Shown: positions 18,110 to 29,029, numbered from the stretch's first letter. The stretch is 64,000 nt of DNA from Apilactobacillus kunkeei (GCF_001308195.1 NZ_JXDF01000017.1:124001-188000); one strand, 5' to 3'. The notes: generated by a model from the letters alone, not told the origin. Numbers and translations are program-made.

Positions 18110-19021
18110 TTAAGATCTTGGAAAAAACTTATTATAATCACGCAATAAATGTTCATTAGAAACGTGAGTATAGATTTGTGTCGTTGACAAACTGCTATGT
18201 CCTAATAATTCTTGGACTGTTCTTAAATCAGCACCATTATTAAGCATTTCGGTAGCAAAAGTATGTCTTAACATATGCGGATGAATATTGGTTGTTAAAG
18301 ATGTTTGTTTAACAATCTCATCTAAGATGTATTCTACTCCACGACTCGTTAATTCGTCTCCGTATTGGTTTACAAAAACATAATCATGGTGTTTGTGATA
18401 CTTATTAACTAACAAATCACGACAGTTAGTTTGATATTGCTTTAACGCTTTAATCAAATAGCTACCAAATGGTAAGTATCTTTGTTTATTTCCTTTACCA
18501 ATTACCTTAATAATCCGATTATCAAAGTCGATATCGCTAAACTGTAAGTTCACACATTCGCTTACACGCATCCCCGTATCGTATAGGATTTCAATAATTG
18601 CATAGTTTCTGTAACTAAGCATCTCATTTTTACCATGCTTCGCTGCTTCAAATAGCTCATATAGTTCCTTTTGATAAAAGAAACGAGGCAAATGATTAGG
18701 ATGCTTTTTTAAGTTCACCTGATCAAACGGATTTTGTGAGACGACATCATTTCGTTCCAAAAAATGGAAGAAAGAACGAAGTGATGAAATCTTTCTGATG
18801 ACAGTATTTCTACTTTCATCGCGTTTCTTCAAAATCGTAAGATAATTACTAACATCCAAATCATCGGTTTGCTGTAGGCTACGATCTTCTTCCTCTAATG
18901 TTTTTACAAATTCATTGATATCAGATTGATAAGCAATTGCTGTATTATCAGAATATTGACGTTCATTGATTAAATATTCCATGTACCATTCAATTAATTC
19001 TTCATCTTGATATTTTTTCAT
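18110..19021 (-). CDS. xerC: Tyrosine recombinase XerC
   Basis: Resolves chromosome dimers at dif with XerD. The 303-residue protein has the N-terminal SAM-like core-binding domain (about 1-90) and a complete catalytic domain: Arg152, His249, Arg252, His275 and the nucleophile Tyr284 in STTQIYTHV. It is called XerC because it lies directly downstream of topA, whereas the second Xer (42681-43568) lies by scpA. The trmFO gene often found between topA and xerC, and hslVU usually after xerC, are missing here. Confidence 0.93.
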   Translation of the reverse strand: MKKYQDEELIEWYMEYLINERQYSDNTAIAYQSDINEFVKTLEEEDRSLQQTDDLDVSNYLTILKKRDESRNTVIRKISSLRSFFHFLERNDVVSQNPFDQVNLKKHPNHLPRFFYQKELYELFEAAKHGKNEMLSYRNYAIIEILYDTGMRVSECVNLQFSDIDFDNRIIKVIGKGNKQRYLPFGSYLIKALKQYQTNCRDLLVNKYHKHHDYVFVNQYGDELTSRGVEYILDEIVKQTSLTTNIHPHMLRHTFATEMLNNGADLRTVQELLGHSSLSTTQIYTHVSNEHLLRDYNKFFPRS

Positions 19022-19045
19022 TGGCTATCTCTCTTATCTTATTAA

Positions 19046-19087
19046 ACTAATAGCCCCTAAGAGTTTTAAATCTTTAGGGGCTATTAA
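19046..19087 (-). terminator. Hairpin between topA and xerC
   Basis: ATAGCCCCTAAAGA and TCTTAGGGGCTAT form a long, nearly perfect stem directly after the topA stop. Only a short TAGTTTAATA follows instead of a T run, so it may attenuate, protect the 3' end, or terminate weakly before xerC. Confidence 0.6.
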
Positions 19088-21196
19088 CTATTTTTGTACG
19101 GCTTCTTCGTAATCACCGTTAGGACATACCACTTGGGTACCACCTTTAATCTTCTTTTCTACCAAGAAGTTTCCATCCTTAGGACAGTCTCTTCCGATTG
19201 GTTTATCCCATGTAACAAAATCACATTCAGGGTATCTTGAACAACCATAGAAGATTCGATTCTTCTTTGATTTACGTTCAATAACATCGCCCTTCTTACA
19301 TTTTGGACATGTAACGCCAATCTTTTTAACGATAGCTTGTGTGTTTCGACAATCTGGGAATCTGGAACAAGCATAGAACTTACCATATCTTCCCATCTTG
19401 ATAACCATTGGAGCACCACAGACTTCACAGTTGTAACCAGCTGGTTCGTCTTTAATTTGAACATCTTCCATGTTCTTTTCGGCGTTCTTAACTTCTTTTT
19501 CAAATGGTCTGAAGTACTTATCGACCACTTCAACCCAGTTTTGCTTAGCTTCTTCGATTTCATCTAAGTTATTTTCAAGGTCGGCAGTAAATTCAATGTT
19601 AACGATGTCAGGGAAGTATTCTTCGATGATGTTATTAACGATTTCACCTAATTCAGTAGGTTCGAATCTTCTACCAACTAACTTAACATAGTATCTCTTT
19701 TGGATCGTACTCAAAGTTGGAGCGAAGGTAGATGGTCTACCTACACCGTTTTCTTCAAGTGTTCTGATTAGCTTAGCTTCACTGTATCTGGCAGGTGGTT
19801 GAGTGAAGTGTTGATCTGGATTGTTCTTAGCCATCTTCACTTCGTCACCCTTGGCTAGGTCAGGTAAGATATTGTCTTTTTCTTTTCCCTTGTTGTAAAC
19901 CTTTAGGAAACCTTCGAACTTAAGCTTTGAACCGTTCGCTCTGAAATCAACACCGTTTTGTTCCATGTCTACTGTCATGGTGTCCATGATAGCAGGTGTC
20001 ATTTGACTAGCCATGAATCTTGACCAAATCAAGTTGTATAACTTGTATTGATCATTAGTTAAGTATTGCTTTAAGCTCGCCGGTGTTCTCTTAACAGAAG
20101 TTGGACGAATTGCTTCATGGGCATCTTGGGCACCTTCTGGTAACTTACCCTTAACTGGCTTAGTTGCAGCAAACTCTGCACCGTACTTATCATGAATAAA
20201 TTCGGATGCTTCGTGCTTAGCTAAAGCAGAAATTCTAGTTGAATCAGTTCTCATGTAAGTAATCAAACCTTGGTTACCATCTTTACCAATATTGATACCT
20301 TCATACAATTGTTGAGCCGCCATCATTGTCTTACCTGTCTTGAAGTTCAACTTAACGTTGGCGTCTTGTTGCATTGTACTGGTAGTAAATGGTGGTTGAG
20401 GTTGTCTCTTACGTTCCTTTTTAACAACGTTTTGAACCTCAAATGGTTTGCTCTTATCGAATTTAGCTAACACAGCTTTAACTTCATCATTACTGTTTAG
20501 TTCAGCCTTCTTAGCGTTCACTCCGTAAAAACTAGCCTTGAATGCTTCTCGACCCTTCTTCATGTCGGCGTCAATGGTCCAGTATTCCTTTGGAACGAAT
20601 TCTTTGATTTCACGTTCTCTTTGGATGATCAACCATAAAGCGATTGATTGAACACGTCCAGCACTTAGACCCTTTTTAACCTTTTTCCATAGTAATGGAG
20701 AAATGGAATAACCAACTAAACGGTCTAAAACACGACGAGCTTGTTGAGCATCAACTAAGTTCATGTCAATTTCTCGAGGGTTCTTAAATGCTTCCTTAAC
20801 GGCATCCTTGGTAATTTCATGGAAAGCAACACGATTCTTATCGTCTTCTTTCAAGCCAAGTAAGTGTGATAGATGCCATGCGATAGATTCTCCTTCTCTA
20901 TCCGGGTCAGATGCAAGGTAAACATTTTTGGCTTTTTTAGCTTCAGCCTTTAGTTCCTTGATTGTTTCACCCTTACCACGAATAGAGATGTAGTGAGGTT
21001 CAAAATCGTTGTCGACGTCTACACCCATCTTACTCTTTGGTAAATCTCTAACGTGACCCTTACTAGCAATAACACGGTAGGTTCTACCTAGGTATTTTTG
21101 AATGGTTTTAGCCTTGGTTGGAGATTCGACAATCACTAGTTTCTTTTTTGCCGACTGTCTTTTTTTCTTTGTTGTTGATTTTGTAGTAGTCGCCAT
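19088..21196 (-). CDS. topA: DNA topoisomerase I
   Basis: Relaxes negative supercoils by single-strand cleavage. The 702-residue type IA enzyme has the TOPRIM domain with Glu24 (VESPTKAK) and DPDRE (97-101), and the active-site Tyr314 in [12 protein letters not shown]. At the C-terminus are two clear four-cysteine zinc fingers (from about residue 590) and a third degenerate one (CPKDG...CPNGD). The basic N-terminal extension is lysine-rich. It follows dprA by 52 bases. Confidence 0.97.
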   Translation of the reverse strand: MATTTKSTTKKKRQSAKKKLVIVESPTKAKTIQKYLGRTYRVIASKGHVRDLPKSKMGVDVDNDFEPHYISIRGKGETIKELKAEAKKAKNVYLASDPDREGESIAWHLSHLLGLKEDDKNRVAFHEITKDAVKEAFKNPREIDMNLVDAQQARRVLDRLVGYSISPLLWKKVKKGLSAGRVQSIALWLIIQREREIKEFVPKEYWTIDADMKKGREAFKASFYGVNAKKAELNSNDEVKAVLAKFDKSKPFEVQNVVKKERKRQPQPPFTTSTMQQDANVKLNFKTGKTMMAAQQLYEGINIGKDGNQGLITYMRTDSTRISALAKHEASEFIHDKYGAEFAATKPVKGKLPEGAQDAHEAIRPTSVKRTPASLKQYLTNDQYKLYNLIWSRFMASQMTPAIMDTMTVDMEQNGVDFRANGSKLKFEGFLKVYNKGKEKDNILPDLAKGDEVKMAKNNPDQHFTQPPARYSEAKLIRTLEENGVGRPSTFAPTLSTIQKRYYVKLVGRRFEPTELGEIVNNIIEEYFPDIVNIEFTADLENNLDEIEEAKQNWVEVVDKYFRPFEKEVKNAEKNMEDVQIKDEPAGYNCEVCGAPMVIKMGRYGKFYACSRFPDCRNTQAIVKKIGVTCPKCKKGDVIERKSKKNRIFYGCSRYPECDFVTWDKPIGRDCPKDGNFLVEKKIKGGTQVVCPNGDYEEAVQK

Positions 21197-21248
21197 TTAC
21201 ATCCCTCGTCATTTTATTTCTTTTTTAATATCTCCCAAAGGCTAATTA

Positions 21249-22127
21249 TTAATATTTATATTCTTCTAATATGTCTTTGGCAGTAATTACTGGTTTGGCA
21301 CCAGCTTGAATTAAATCATTACAACCAACCGATAACGGACTATCAATCCTCCCTGGGACTGCTAAGACGTTTCGGTTATTTTGTAGTGCTAAATTAGCGG
21401 TGATTAAACTACCGGATCTATACTTGGCTTCCGTTACCAGTATAGAACGTACCAATCCAGCTATAATTCGATTTCTTTCCGGAAAATGGTATCTAGCTGG
21501 TCGACAGCCAACTGGATATTCGCTTATCAACAAATGATTTTTGGCAATTGTTCGTTGTAGCGATTCATTTTCTCTTGGATAATATTGATCTAAACCGGTT
21601 CCAATCACAGCAATCGTTTTACCATGATTGGCAATTGCTGCCAAGTGAGCAAGTCTATCAACCCCCTTGGCTAGTCCAGAAACAATCGTGATTCTGTTAT
21701 TAATAATATCAGGCATTAAGCGCTTAATTACCTTAACAGAATATTCAGTATTATTTCTAGAACCAACAATTGCTAATGCTTTATTTTCTAAAAGCCTTAA
21801 ATCACCAAAGTAAAATAACACAATTGGTGGCAAATATGCTTCTTTTAAATTCTCCGGATATAAGTCATCTATAATGGTTATCCATTTAACATGATTTATA
21901 TGATGATCAAGTTCACTATTTAATTTATCACTATTATAGAAATTAATAAATGTTTTTGATTTATTTTTAGATAACATTAATGTTTCTGCAATCTCTTCAG
22001 CAGTCATATTTAACTCGTCAGGAATTACGTCGTAAGCGCTTTTTAACCATCGATAAAATCGATATTCAGATTTAATACCGATGCCCTTAGCTAATTTTAG
22101 TTTTAATAATAATTCTCTTGTTTTCAT
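21249..22127 (-). CDS. dprA: DNA-processing protein DprA
   Basis: Loads RecA on incoming single-stranded DNA during natural transformation. The 292-residue protein has an N-terminal helical SAM-like domain and the Rossmann-like core with VGSRNNTEYS, IVSGLAKGVDRLAH and GTGLDQYYPREN. The start at 22127 is chosen because GGAGG lies five bases upstream; a GTG further upstream overlaps that site. It lies between rnhB and topA, as in many lactobacilli. Its presence does not prove competence. Confidence 0.95.
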   Translation of the reverse strand: MKTRELLLKLKLAKGIGIKSEYRFYRWLKSAYDVIPDELNMTAEEIAETLMLSKNKSKTFINFYNSDKLNSELDHHINHVKWITIIDDLYPENLKEAYLPPIVLFYFGDLRLLENKALAIVGSRNNTEYSVKVIKRLMPDIINNRITIVSGLAKGVDRLAHLAAIANHGKTIAVIGTGLDQYYPRENESLQRTIAKNHLLISEYPVGCRPARYHFPERNRIIAGLVRSILVTEAKYRSGSLITANLALQNNRNVLAVPGRIDSPLSVGCNDLIQAGAKPVITAKDILEEYKY

Positions 22128-22167
22128 ATATACCTCCACTTTTACAAGGTATATACGATAAAAGTGA

Positions 22168-22932
22168 CTACAATAAATCAGAAACTGGTTTAAAACTTCT
22201 TCGATGAATTGGGGTTGCGCCGTACTTGTGTAAAGCGTCTAAGTGCTTCTTGGTACCATAACCGGCATTGTTAGCAAAATCGTATTCTGGATATTGCTGA
22301 TCATATTCTTTCATTAAGTCATCACGATAGGTCTTAGCTAAGATGCTGGCAGCAGAAACACTAGCACTCTTTGCATCCCCCTTGATCAATTTAAGTTGAT
22401 GGATATCAACATCAATTTGCATCGCATCAACGATGATTTCCTGTGGTAATTCCTTTAATCCTAATACCGCTTCTTTCATCGCTACCCTAGTTGCTTCATA
22501 GATATTAATATCATCAATTAACTTGTTATCAGCAATTCCATATGAATAATCAATGGCCTTAGCTTTAATTTGGTCAGCTAATTCATATCTTTTCTTTTCA
22601 GAAAGTTGCTTTGAATCATTAACTTCGTAGACATCAAAGTCATGGGGTAATACCACTGCACATGTAACAACCGGTCCAGCGAGTGGTCCTCTTCCAACTT
22701 CATCAACTCCCGCAATGACATTAATTCCTTCATTCCAAAATTCATGTTCATACTTTAATCGTTGGTGAAATTCCTCTATTTCATGATTTCTTTTCTCAAT
22801 CTGTTTAACACGCTGTTTGATTAATTTTTGAACGCCGACTCTACTATCATCTTGATATTTTTGCAGTAGTTTGGATTTTACATCATCAACAGATTTTAAA
22901 ATTTCTTTGATATCTTTGATTGATTCAGCCAT
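22168..22932 (-). CDS. rnhB: Ribonuclease HII
   Basis: Removes RNA from RNA-DNA hybrids and misincorporated ribonucleotides. The 254-residue protein has the type 2 RNase H signature AGVDEVGRGPLAGP with catalytic Asp77 and Glu78, and later acidic residues in VDAMQIDV. The roughly 65-residue N-terminal extension rich in charged residues is usual in Bacilli. It starts two bases after rbgA ends, an operonic pair found across Firmicutes. Confidence 0.96.
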   Translation of the reverse strand: MAESIKDIKEILKSVDDVKSKLLQKYQDDSRVGVQKLIKQRVKQIEKRNHEIEEFHQRLKYEHEFWNEGINVIAGVDEVGRGPLAGPVVTCAVVLPHDFDVYEVNDSKQLSEKKRYELADQIKAKAIDYSYGIADNKLIDDINIYEATRVAMKEAVLGLKELPQEIIVDAMQIDVDIHQLKLIKGDAKSASVSAASILAKTYRDDLMKEYDQQYPEYDFANNAGYGTKKHLDALHKYGATPIHRRSFKPVSDLL

Positions 22933-22934
22933 TT

Positions 22935-23792
22935 TTATTCTTCCTCTTCTGTAGATAGGTCGTTAACATCATCTAGAGTAAAACGGCCAATTTTACCTTT
23001 TCTGGAATCTAAAATAATTCTCATTGAAGCTCTTTCGTAATCATCTTGCATGCCGACTTTTTTAGTAATCTTTAGTAGTAAATCAACATCAGATAATTCC
23101 ATATCATCTTCTGATAGATGGTAACGATCGATTAACTCTTTTGGATTAGTGGTTCTAAAGAAATGAAGAGCAAACAAACCAACATCATCACTGTGGTAAA
23201 TGCTGTCCTTAATTGCTCCTGTCATCGCTAGCTTGTTAGCAATGTCATCATTTTGGAACTTAGGCCATAAGATACCTGGTGTATCCAATAGTTCTAGTTC
23301 ATCACTAGATTTTAACCATTGTTGACCCTTAGTAACACCGGCACGGTTACCAACTTGAGCAGCACGTCTCTTAACGATTTGGTTCAATAATGTTGACTTA
23401 CCAACGTTTGGAACACCAACACAAATTGCACGAATGACCTTCTTATCGAATCCTCTTTCCTTAGCATCATCAATCTTATCAGCTAAGAGGTCCTTAACTA
23501 CCTTAGTGATGTATTTACCTGTGGTGTTTTTCTTTGAATCAATTGCAATTGCCGCATATCCTTGGTTCTTAAAGTATGATAACCATTGGTTGGTAATGTT
23601 TGGGTTTGCCAAATCTGCCTTTGTAAGAATCATTAATCTAGGCTTACCTTGACTAATTCTTGCTACTTCCGGGTTGATTGAACTAAATGGGCATCTTGCA
23701 TCCACTAGTTCAAATACAATATCTACTAAATGAATATTTTCTTCAAATTGACGAATTGCTTTCGCCATATGTCCTGGAAACCATTGAATCAT
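22935..23792 (-). CDS. rbgA: Ribosome biogenesis GTPase YlqF/RbgA
   Basis: Assists late assembly of the 50S subunit. The 285-residue protein shows the circularly permuted GTPase order: TKAD (G4, 57-60) precedes GVPNVGKST (G1, 126-134) and DTPG (G3, 170-173). A C-terminal helical RNA-binding domain is present. It is first of the rbgA-rnhB-dprA-topA-xerC group, just downstream of the yozE terminator. Confidence 0.96.
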   Translation of the reverse strand: MIQWFPGHMAKAIRQFEENIHLVDIVFELVDARCPFSSINPEVARISQGKPRLMILTKADLANPNITNQWLSYFKNQGYAAIAIDSKKNTTGKYITKVVKDLLADKIDDAKERGFDKKVIRAICVGVPNVGKSTLLNQIVKRRAAQVGNRAGVTKGQQWLKSSDELELLDTPGILWPKFQNDDIANKLAMTGAIKDSIYHSDDVGLFALHFFRTTNPKELIDRYHLSEDDMELSDVDLLLKITKKVGMQDDYERASMRIILDSRKGKIGRFTLDDVNDLSTEEEE

Positions 23793-23842
23793 ATTTTATC
23801 CGCTCCTAACTTATATATATTAATTGTACTATATTAATCACC

Positions 23843-23876
23843 AAAAAATGAACCTAAATTCATAGGTTCATTTTTT
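23843..23876 (-). terminator. Terminator after yozE
   Basis: AAAAATGAACCT pairs with AGGTTCATTTTTT and overlaps the yozE stop codon. The T run on the minus strand ends the ypmR-ypmS-yozE transcript before rbgA. Confidence 0.85.
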
Positions 23877-24093
23877 AGTGTTTACTATTTTGAAAATCCA
23901 TCCAAGCATCATCGAAAATTGTCATACTTGGTAAATAACTAGCATTTTCTTCCAAGTATTCTGAAATTTCATCATAATCAGTTGATTGCTTGGGAAATGA
24001 TTGATCGTAAAATGCGTTGTTTGCAAATTGAGCAACCGCTTCGGTACTCTTAGGATTACGTTCAGTCATTAAATACTGGTAAAAACTTTTCAT
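23875..24093 (-). CDS. yozE: YozE family small protein (UPF0346, SAM-like)
   Basis: A 72-residue acidic cytoplasmic protein beginning [14 protein letters not shown], which identifies the YozE/UPF0346 family with a sterile-alpha-motif-like fold. The function is not established. It lies 10 bases after ypmS, and its stop codon is part of the terminator stem. Confidence 0.88.
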   Translation of the reverse strand: MKSFYQYLMTERNPKSTEAVAQFANNAFYDQSFPKQSTDYDEISEYLEENASYLPSMTIFDDAWMDFQNSKH

Positions 24094-24103
24094 AGTTGCT
24101 CCT

Positions 24104-24694
24104 TTATTGATTAGGAATTAAGACTTTAAATTCAAAGTCACCGTCACCATTCATATCAATCTTATTAGCTTGGTATGAAAGTTCTTTCTTACCACCTAAT
24201 TTGTTGACATGTAAGATAATGCGACTGTTCTTACTATCTAATTCAACCCACTTTGGAATGTTGTAATGCTTACCAACGTAACCAATTACAAAACGAGGTG
24301 GTACGTTTAGCTTACCAACTTCAAGCTTACTTGCGGTTAGTTCCACATCACCATTACTTAATAGATGTGGATCCAAACTTAATAGGTAGCCAACTTTGGA
24401 ACCTAAGATGGTAATCTTACCATAAACGTAGGCTTGTTTGTCTACCCAGAACTTGTAGTCCATGTTTTTTTCTTTCTTTTCGAACTTTTCTAGGTAGTAA
24501 CTTGATAATGCGTTAATTTGTTTTTTATTCAAACTAACACTAATTGGTGTATTGTTTTTTGACGCTGTTCCCATTTGTGGATTTACGGTTTCACTATTCA
24601 TTTGTTTCCAAGCATAGAATGCACCACCAAGTAGTACGATGACTAATAAAATGAATAGGTACTTAAATAGTTTTTTCTCTTTTGCTTTTTCCAT
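24104..24694 (-). CDS. ypmS: YpmS family membrane-anchored protein (DUF2140)
   Basis: A 196-residue protein with a lysine-rich N-terminus, one membrane segment (about 10-28) and an extracytoplasmic domain of DUF2140 type. It is found next to the SGNH hydrolase YpmR in many Bacilli, as here with an 11-base gap. The biochemical role is unknown; the pairing suggests a shared envelope function. Confidence 0.85.
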   Translation of the reverse strand: MEKAKEKKLFKYLFILLVIVLLGGAFYAWKQMNSETVNPQMGTASKNNTPISVSLNKKQINALSSYYLEKFEKKEKNMDYKFWVDKQAYVYGKITILGSKVGYLLSLDPHLLSNGDVELTASKLEVGKLNVPPRFVIGYVGKHYNIPKWVELDSKNSRIILHVNKLGGKKELSYQANKIDMNGDGDFEFKVLIPNQ

Positions 24695-24705
24695 TACAAT
24701 TGCCT

Positions 24706-25590
24706 CTAATTCCAGTCATTAAATCTAAATAATTGTGATACAAGTCTGTCGGTCATGTAGTTATATCCCTTATCATTTGGATGGAAATGATCATCTGGGG
24801 AAATATAATTATTTAACTCACCCTTAGTATCGTCTAATTTTAATATGTCCAATGGATTAAAAGTTACTTCGTCACTTGATTCAACTAACTTTTCTTTTTG
24901 AGCCTTACTCTTATATTGTCCATATGATAACGGTGTGATGTCAACAAAATGTGCTTTTTTATTTCTTAGCACAACACCAGAAGTAATTTGATTATACTTC
25001 TTAACGTATTGATTAATCACATCAACGTTTGCAAAGTATACATAGATTGGATTATAGATACCAAACACATAGATTGGTGCTTTTTTATTTTCTTTTCGAA
25101 TATCATTCATTAATCTATTCACTTTGGCTTGATAAGTGATAGAAGCTTGCTTCATCCTGCTATTAAACTTAGTTTTACCATCAACTAAAGCGTTACTTTG
25201 TAAGCTTTGTAGTAAGTCATTACCACCAACGGTTAGAACAATAATGTTGGCCTTTTTCAAACTACTTGAAAGACCTTTAACATTGTTTTGAACACGCTTA
25301 TCGATTTGATCACTACGTTGTCCCGCAATTCCATAGTTAACTGTTGTGACGTGCTTATAACCCTTTGTATTCAATGCCTGTTTAGTTCTTGAGACATACC
25401 CACCGGCCTTTTTAGGGTCACCAACTCCTTGTGTTAATGAATCACCTAAAGCAACGATTGATACTTTTTTGTTCTTGCTAACATTCGTAATTTTGGCCTT
25501 ATGTCTAACGTTTGAATAGACCTGGTAGCTCACACCGGCAATTCCAAATACTACGATCAAAAATAGTATGAATTTAAATATTTTTTTCAT
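24706..25590 (-). CDS. ypmR: SGNH/GDSL hydrolase YpmR-like, membrane-anchored
   Basis: A 294-residue protein with an N-terminal membrane segment (about 5-22) and an SGNH esterase domain. Block I is ALGDSLTQG (catalytic Ser), block III is GGND, and block V is DDHFHPND with the Asp and His. It should deacylate a lipid or cell-wall substrate outside the membrane; the substrate is unknown. The start at 25590 is chosen for the GGGGTG seven bases upstream; a further upstream ATG at 25629 runs through the folA terminator. Confidence 0.9.
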   Translation of the reverse strand: MKKIFKFILFLIVVFGIAGVSYQVYSNVRHKAKITNVSKNKKVSIVALGDSLTQGVGDPKKAGGYVSRTKQALNTKGYKHVTTVNYGIAGQRSDQIDKRVQNNVKGLSSSLKKANIIVLTVGGNDLLQSLQSNALVDGKTKFNSRMKQASITYQAKVNRLMNDIRKENKKAPIYVFGIYNPIYVYFANVDVINQYVKKYNQITSGVVLRNKKAHFVDITPLSYGQYKSKAQKEKLVESSDEVTFNPLDILKLDDTKGELNNYISPDDHFHPNDKGYNYMTDRLVSQLFRFNDWN

Positions 25591-25606
25591 AATAATCACC
25601 CCATAA

Positions 25607-25640
25607 AAAAAGGTTATGTAGCAATCCATAACCTTTCTTT
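25607..25640 (-). terminator. Terminator after folA
   Basis: On the minus strand AAAGGTTATG pairs with CATAACCTTT around an 8-base loop and is followed by seven T residues. It ends the cca-abcF-thyA-folA operon but leaves almost no room for a ypmR promoter. Confidence 0.9.
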
Positions 25641-25646
25641 ATTATT

Positions 25647-26138
25647 TTATTTACGTTCAAATATTTCAAAACGGTATGGATAAATGTTCTTATCATCAAT
25701 GATTCCTTCTTTGGTTGATACCAAATCAAATTGACTGTAATCAATTTCTGGCATTTGGGTATCACCTTCAAAGTCGTGGTCGATTACTGTCTTGTATAAA
25801 CGATCAACGTATGGAAGTAATTCAGCAAAAATCTTAGCACCACCAACAACGAAAATTTCCTTATCGCTAAACTTTTTAGCAAAAGCAAGGAACTCATCTA
25901 GAGTGTTAAAGACAACAACGTCGTTGGGATATTCACTTTTATCATGACTAGTCAATACGGTGTTTAAACGGTTTGGTAGTGGGCGCTTAAAGCTTTCGTA
26001 TGTTGTTCTTCCTGCCATGATAATTTGATGTGTGGTAGTTTCCTTAAAGTACTTCATATCAGCTGGTAGATGCCATGGCAATCCACCATTTAAACCAATA
26101 ATATGATGATCTGATTCAGCCCATAAAAATGAAATCAT
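25647..26138 (-). CDS. folA: Dihydrofolate reductase
   Basis: Reduces dihydrofolate to tetrahydrofolate with NADPH. The 163-residue protein matches Lactobacillus DHFR in layout: GGLPWHLPADM with the substrate-binding Asp27, and the NADPH-binding segments MAGRTTYES and VVGGAKIF. It follows thyA by about 20 bases, so dihydrofolate made by thymidylate synthase is recycled by its neighbour. Confidence 0.97.
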   Translation of the reverse strand: MISFLWAESDHHIIGLNGGLPWHLPADMKYFKETTTHQIIMAGRTTYESFKRPLPNRLNTVLTSHDKSEYPNDVVVFNTLDEFLAFAKKFSDKEIFVVGGAKIFAELLPYVDRLYKTVIDHDFEGDTQMPEIDYSQFDLVSTKEGIIDDKNIYPYRFEIFERK

Positions 26139-26159
26139 TAGTAATATCCCCTTTATTAT

Positions 26160-27110
26160 TTATACAGCAACTGGTGCCTTGATTGGATCATGGTGCTTAT
26201 AATCGATTACCTTAATGTCGTCCATATCGTAATCAAAAATACTTTCCTTATCAGGGTTTAACCATAACTTAGGAGCTTCGTATGGTTCTCTACTCAATTG
26301 TTCTTCAATTTGAGAAACGTGGTTTGAGTAAATATGAGCATCCCCTAAAGTATGGATAAATTCACCAGGTTCTAATCCACATTCCTTAGCGATTAGTGAA
26401 GTTAACAATGCGTAACTTGCAATATTAAATGGTACTCCTAAGAAGATGTCACCAGAACGTTGGTATAATTGGCAGCTTAACTTACCGTCGTTCACGTAGA
26501 ATTGGAACATTGTGTGGCAAGGTGGTAACGCTACAAATGGAATGTCTTCTGGATTCCATGCTGAAACAATTAATCTTCTTGAATCAGGATTTGTCTTGAT
26601 TTGATCAATTACGTTTTGAATTTGGTCGATGGTGCCACCAGTAGTGGTCTTCCATTTACGCCATTGGCTACCGTAAACAAGTCCTAAATCACCGTATTTC
26701 TTGGCAAAGTCATCATCTTCAACGATTCTTTGACAGAATTTTTTCTTTTCAGCTAGGTATTGTTTCTTAAATTCTGCATTCTTTTCAGCTCTCAAACCGA
26801 AATCGGTCATGTCTGGGCCAGTGTATTCATCTGATTCAACCCAGTTTTTAAAAGCCCATTCATCCCAGATATGGTTCTTGTGCTTTAGTAAGAATTGAAT
26901 ATTAGTGTACCCGCGTAAGAACCATAATAATTCACTCTTGATTAATCCAAAAGGAACCTTCTTGGTAGTTAATAAAGGAAAACCTTCTGATAGATCAAAA
27001 CGCATTTGGTAGCCAAATGTACTAATTGTCCCTGTTCCTGTTCTATCTTCCTTACGATGGCCATTTTCTAAAACGTACTTGGCAAGATTTAAATAAGCAT
27101 CTTCTAACAT
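26160..27110 (-). CDS. thyA: Thymidylate synthase
   Basis: Methylates dUMP to dTMP using methylene-THF. Starting at 27110 the protein is 316 residues, the length of Lactobacillus casei TS, and the nucleophile in [10 protein letters not shown] is Cys198 as in that enzyme. The extra insertion in the small domain (about residues 85-140) typical of the lactobacilli type is present. An AGGGGT lies six bases before this ATG; the upstream ATG at 27131 has no support. It overlaps neither neighbour and is co-transcribed with folA. Confidence 0.97.
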   Translation of the reverse strand: MLEDAYLNLAKYVLENGHRKEDRTGTGTISTFGYQMRFDLSEGFPLLTTKKVPFGLIKSELLWFLRGYTNIQFLLKHKNHIWDEWAFKNWVESDEYTGPDMTDFGLRAEKNAEFKKQYLAEKKKFCQRIVEDDDFAKKYGDLGLVYGSQWRKWKTTTGGTIDQIQNVIDQIKTNPDSRRLIVSAWNPEDIPFVALPPCHTMFQFYVNDGKLSCQLYQRSGDIFLGVPFNIASYALLTSLIAKECGLEPGEFIHTLGDAHIYSNHVSQIEEQLSREPYEAPKLWLNPDKESIFDYDMDDIKVIDYKHHDPIKAPVAV

Positions 27111-27120
27111 GTCATTACCC

Positions 27121-29025
27121 CTATTCAACATATTCGCTTAAATATTCCCAGCGACTAATCTTTTCGTCGGACTGTTTATTTAAGTCGTCAATCTTTAATT
27201 GTGTTTCAGCTAGTTTATCATAATCATTTCCCAAATGGGTCATTTCTTCTTTTAATTGACTGATTTGTTGATCTAAATCATCAATGTCTTTTTCTAACTG
27301 ATCGTATTCCATTTGTTCAGCATAAGTTAGTTTCTTCTTGGTAGTCTTTTCTTCTGCTGGTTTTTGTTCTTCTTTTTTCTTTGCAGCATGTTCAACATGT
27401 GCTTGTTTCTTCTCTGTCTTGTTTTGTTCGGCTGCTTGCTTCAAGTAGTCAGTGAACAATCCGACATGACTTTCGATATCACCATCACCGTTAAAGATTA
27501 ATAGACGGTTTGCAACCTTATCTAAGAAGTATCGGTCATGAGAAACAGTAATTACAGTTCCACTAAAGTGTGAAATATAGTCTTCTAGAACCGTTAATGT
27601 GGAAATATCCAAGTCATTGGTTGGTTCATCAAGTAGTAAAACGTTTGGTTGTTGCATCAATAATTTTAATAAATACAAACGACGTTTTTCACCACCAGAC
27701 AACTTACGAATCAATGTTCCGTGCATGAACTTTGGAAATAGGAATTGTTCCAATAAGTCGGTAACACTAATCTTATTTCCAGTGTTATCTGTAACGTGTT
27801 CACCAACATCTGTTAAATAGTTAATTACACGCTTGTCTTCTGGAATTGGTTCGGTTTGTTGTGTATAGTAAGCCATCTTAACGGTTTCACCAATTTCAAT
27901 GGTTCCACTGTCTAGTGGTAACTTCCCGGTAATTACGTTTAGTAGTGATGATTTACCAGCACCATTTTCACCTGAAATACCGATTCTTTCGTTTCGTTGA
28001 ACCAAATCACTGAAGTTCTTCAAAATCGTCTTATTGTTTAGGGTTAGGTTAGCATCCTTAATTTCGATAACCTTTTTCCCTAGTCGTTGTTGGCCTAGGT
28101 TGATGTCGATATCTTCTTCTGTTTGTAGGTTACCAACATTTTCCTTTAGGTCATTAAAACGATTAATTCTGGCTTGTTGCTTGGTGGTTCTGGCCTTAGC
28201 ACCCTTTTTCATCCAAGCTAATTCTTGTTTGTAAAGCTTTTGCTTTTTGTGTTCGGCAGCAACTTCTAGGTCAACTCGTTCGGCCTTTTGTTCCAAGTAA
28301 TCTTGGTAGTTACCTGTGTATTCGTAAAGACTTCCAAATGATAGTTCCCAAATCTTGTTAGCAATTTGATCTAAGAAGTATCTATCATGGGTTACGAATA
28401 GTAAAGCACCCTTATACTTAGCTAGGTATTCTTGTAACCATTCGATTGAGTCAAAATCTAAATGGTTGGTAGGTTCGTCTAAGATTAACAAATCAGGTGA
28501 TTGAATTAATACTTGGGCTAAACCAACACGTCTCTTTTGACCCCCTGATAGTGTGCTAACCACTTGGTTAACGTCATCAATCTTTAGTTGGGTCAAGATG
28601 GTCTTAACGTCGTTTTCAGCATTCCATGCATCTTCTTCGTTCATCTTGGCTTCGGCATCAAGATATTGTCTTTCTGCCTTTGGATCATCTGGATGATTGG
28701 AATAGTTTTGTAAGGTTTGTTCATATCTTCTGATGGTGTTAAAAATATCCTGACTTCCGGCAAACACAGCTTCTAAAATGGTTAATGATTCGTCCAACCT
28801 AGGTTGTTGTTTTAAGTAACCAATTGTGTATGTCTTTGAGGTAATAATTTCACCAGTAGAATCAATATCTTCCTGTGATAAAACATTTAAAAGTGATGAC
28901 TTACCACTACCATTGGTCCCAATTAAACCAATTCGATCTTGTTCGTTGATGATGAAATCTAGATCCTTGAATAAGGTCTTTTCACCATATGTTTTAGTTA
29001 AGCCTTCCGCTCTTAACGTTTGCAT
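27121..29025 (-). CDS. ABC-F ATPase (YfmR/Uup type)
   Basis: A 634-residue protein with two ABC domains and no membrane segments. Walker A motifs are GTNGSGKSS and GENGAGKSS, and the signatures are LSGGQKRR and LSGGEKRR. A roughly 80-residue linker joins the domains. The C-terminus is a lysine-rich stretch followed by a coiled coil (about 560-634), as in YfmR/Uup. ABC-F proteins bind the ribosomal E site; this type probably relieves stalling. Antibiotic resistance is not indicated. It lies between cca and thyA. Confidence 0.92.
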   Translation of the reverse strand: MQTLRAEGLTKTYGEKTLFKDLDFIINEQDRIGLIGTNGSGKSSLLNVLSQEDIDSTGEIITSKTYTIGYLKQQPRLDESLTILEAVFAGSQDIFNTIRRYEQTLQNYSNHPDDPKAERQYLDAEAKMNEEDAWNAENDVKTILTQLKIDDVNQVVSTLSGGQKRRVGLAQVLIQSPDLLILDEPTNHLDFDSIEWLQEYLAKYKGALLFVTHDRYFLDQIANKIWELSFGSLYEYTGNYQDYLEQKAERVDLEVAAEHKKQKLYKQELAWMKKGAKARTTKQQARINRFNDLKENVGNLQTEEDIDINLGQQRLGKKVIEIKDANLTLNNKTILKNFSDLVQRNERIGISGENGAGKSSLLNVITGKLPLDSGTIEIGETVKMAYYTQQTEPIPEDKRVINYLTDVGEHVTDNTGNKISVTDLLEQFLFPKFMHGTLIRKLSGGEKRRLYLLKLLMQQPNVLLLDEPTNDLDISTLTVLEDYISHFSGTVITVSHDRYFLDKVANRLLIFNGDGDIESHVGLFTDYLKQAAEQNKTEKKQAHVEHAAKKKEEQKPAEEKTTKKKLTYAEQMEYDQLEKDIDDLDQQISQLKEEMTHLGNDYDKLAETQLKIDDLNKQSDEKISRWEYLSEYVE

Positions 29026-29029
29026 GTAA

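Noticed and set aside
27121-29025. Antibiotic-resistance ABC-F protein
   Set aside because: The C-terminal coiled coil and the place between cca and thyA fit a housekeeping YfmR/Uup type. Nothing indicates a resistance subtype.
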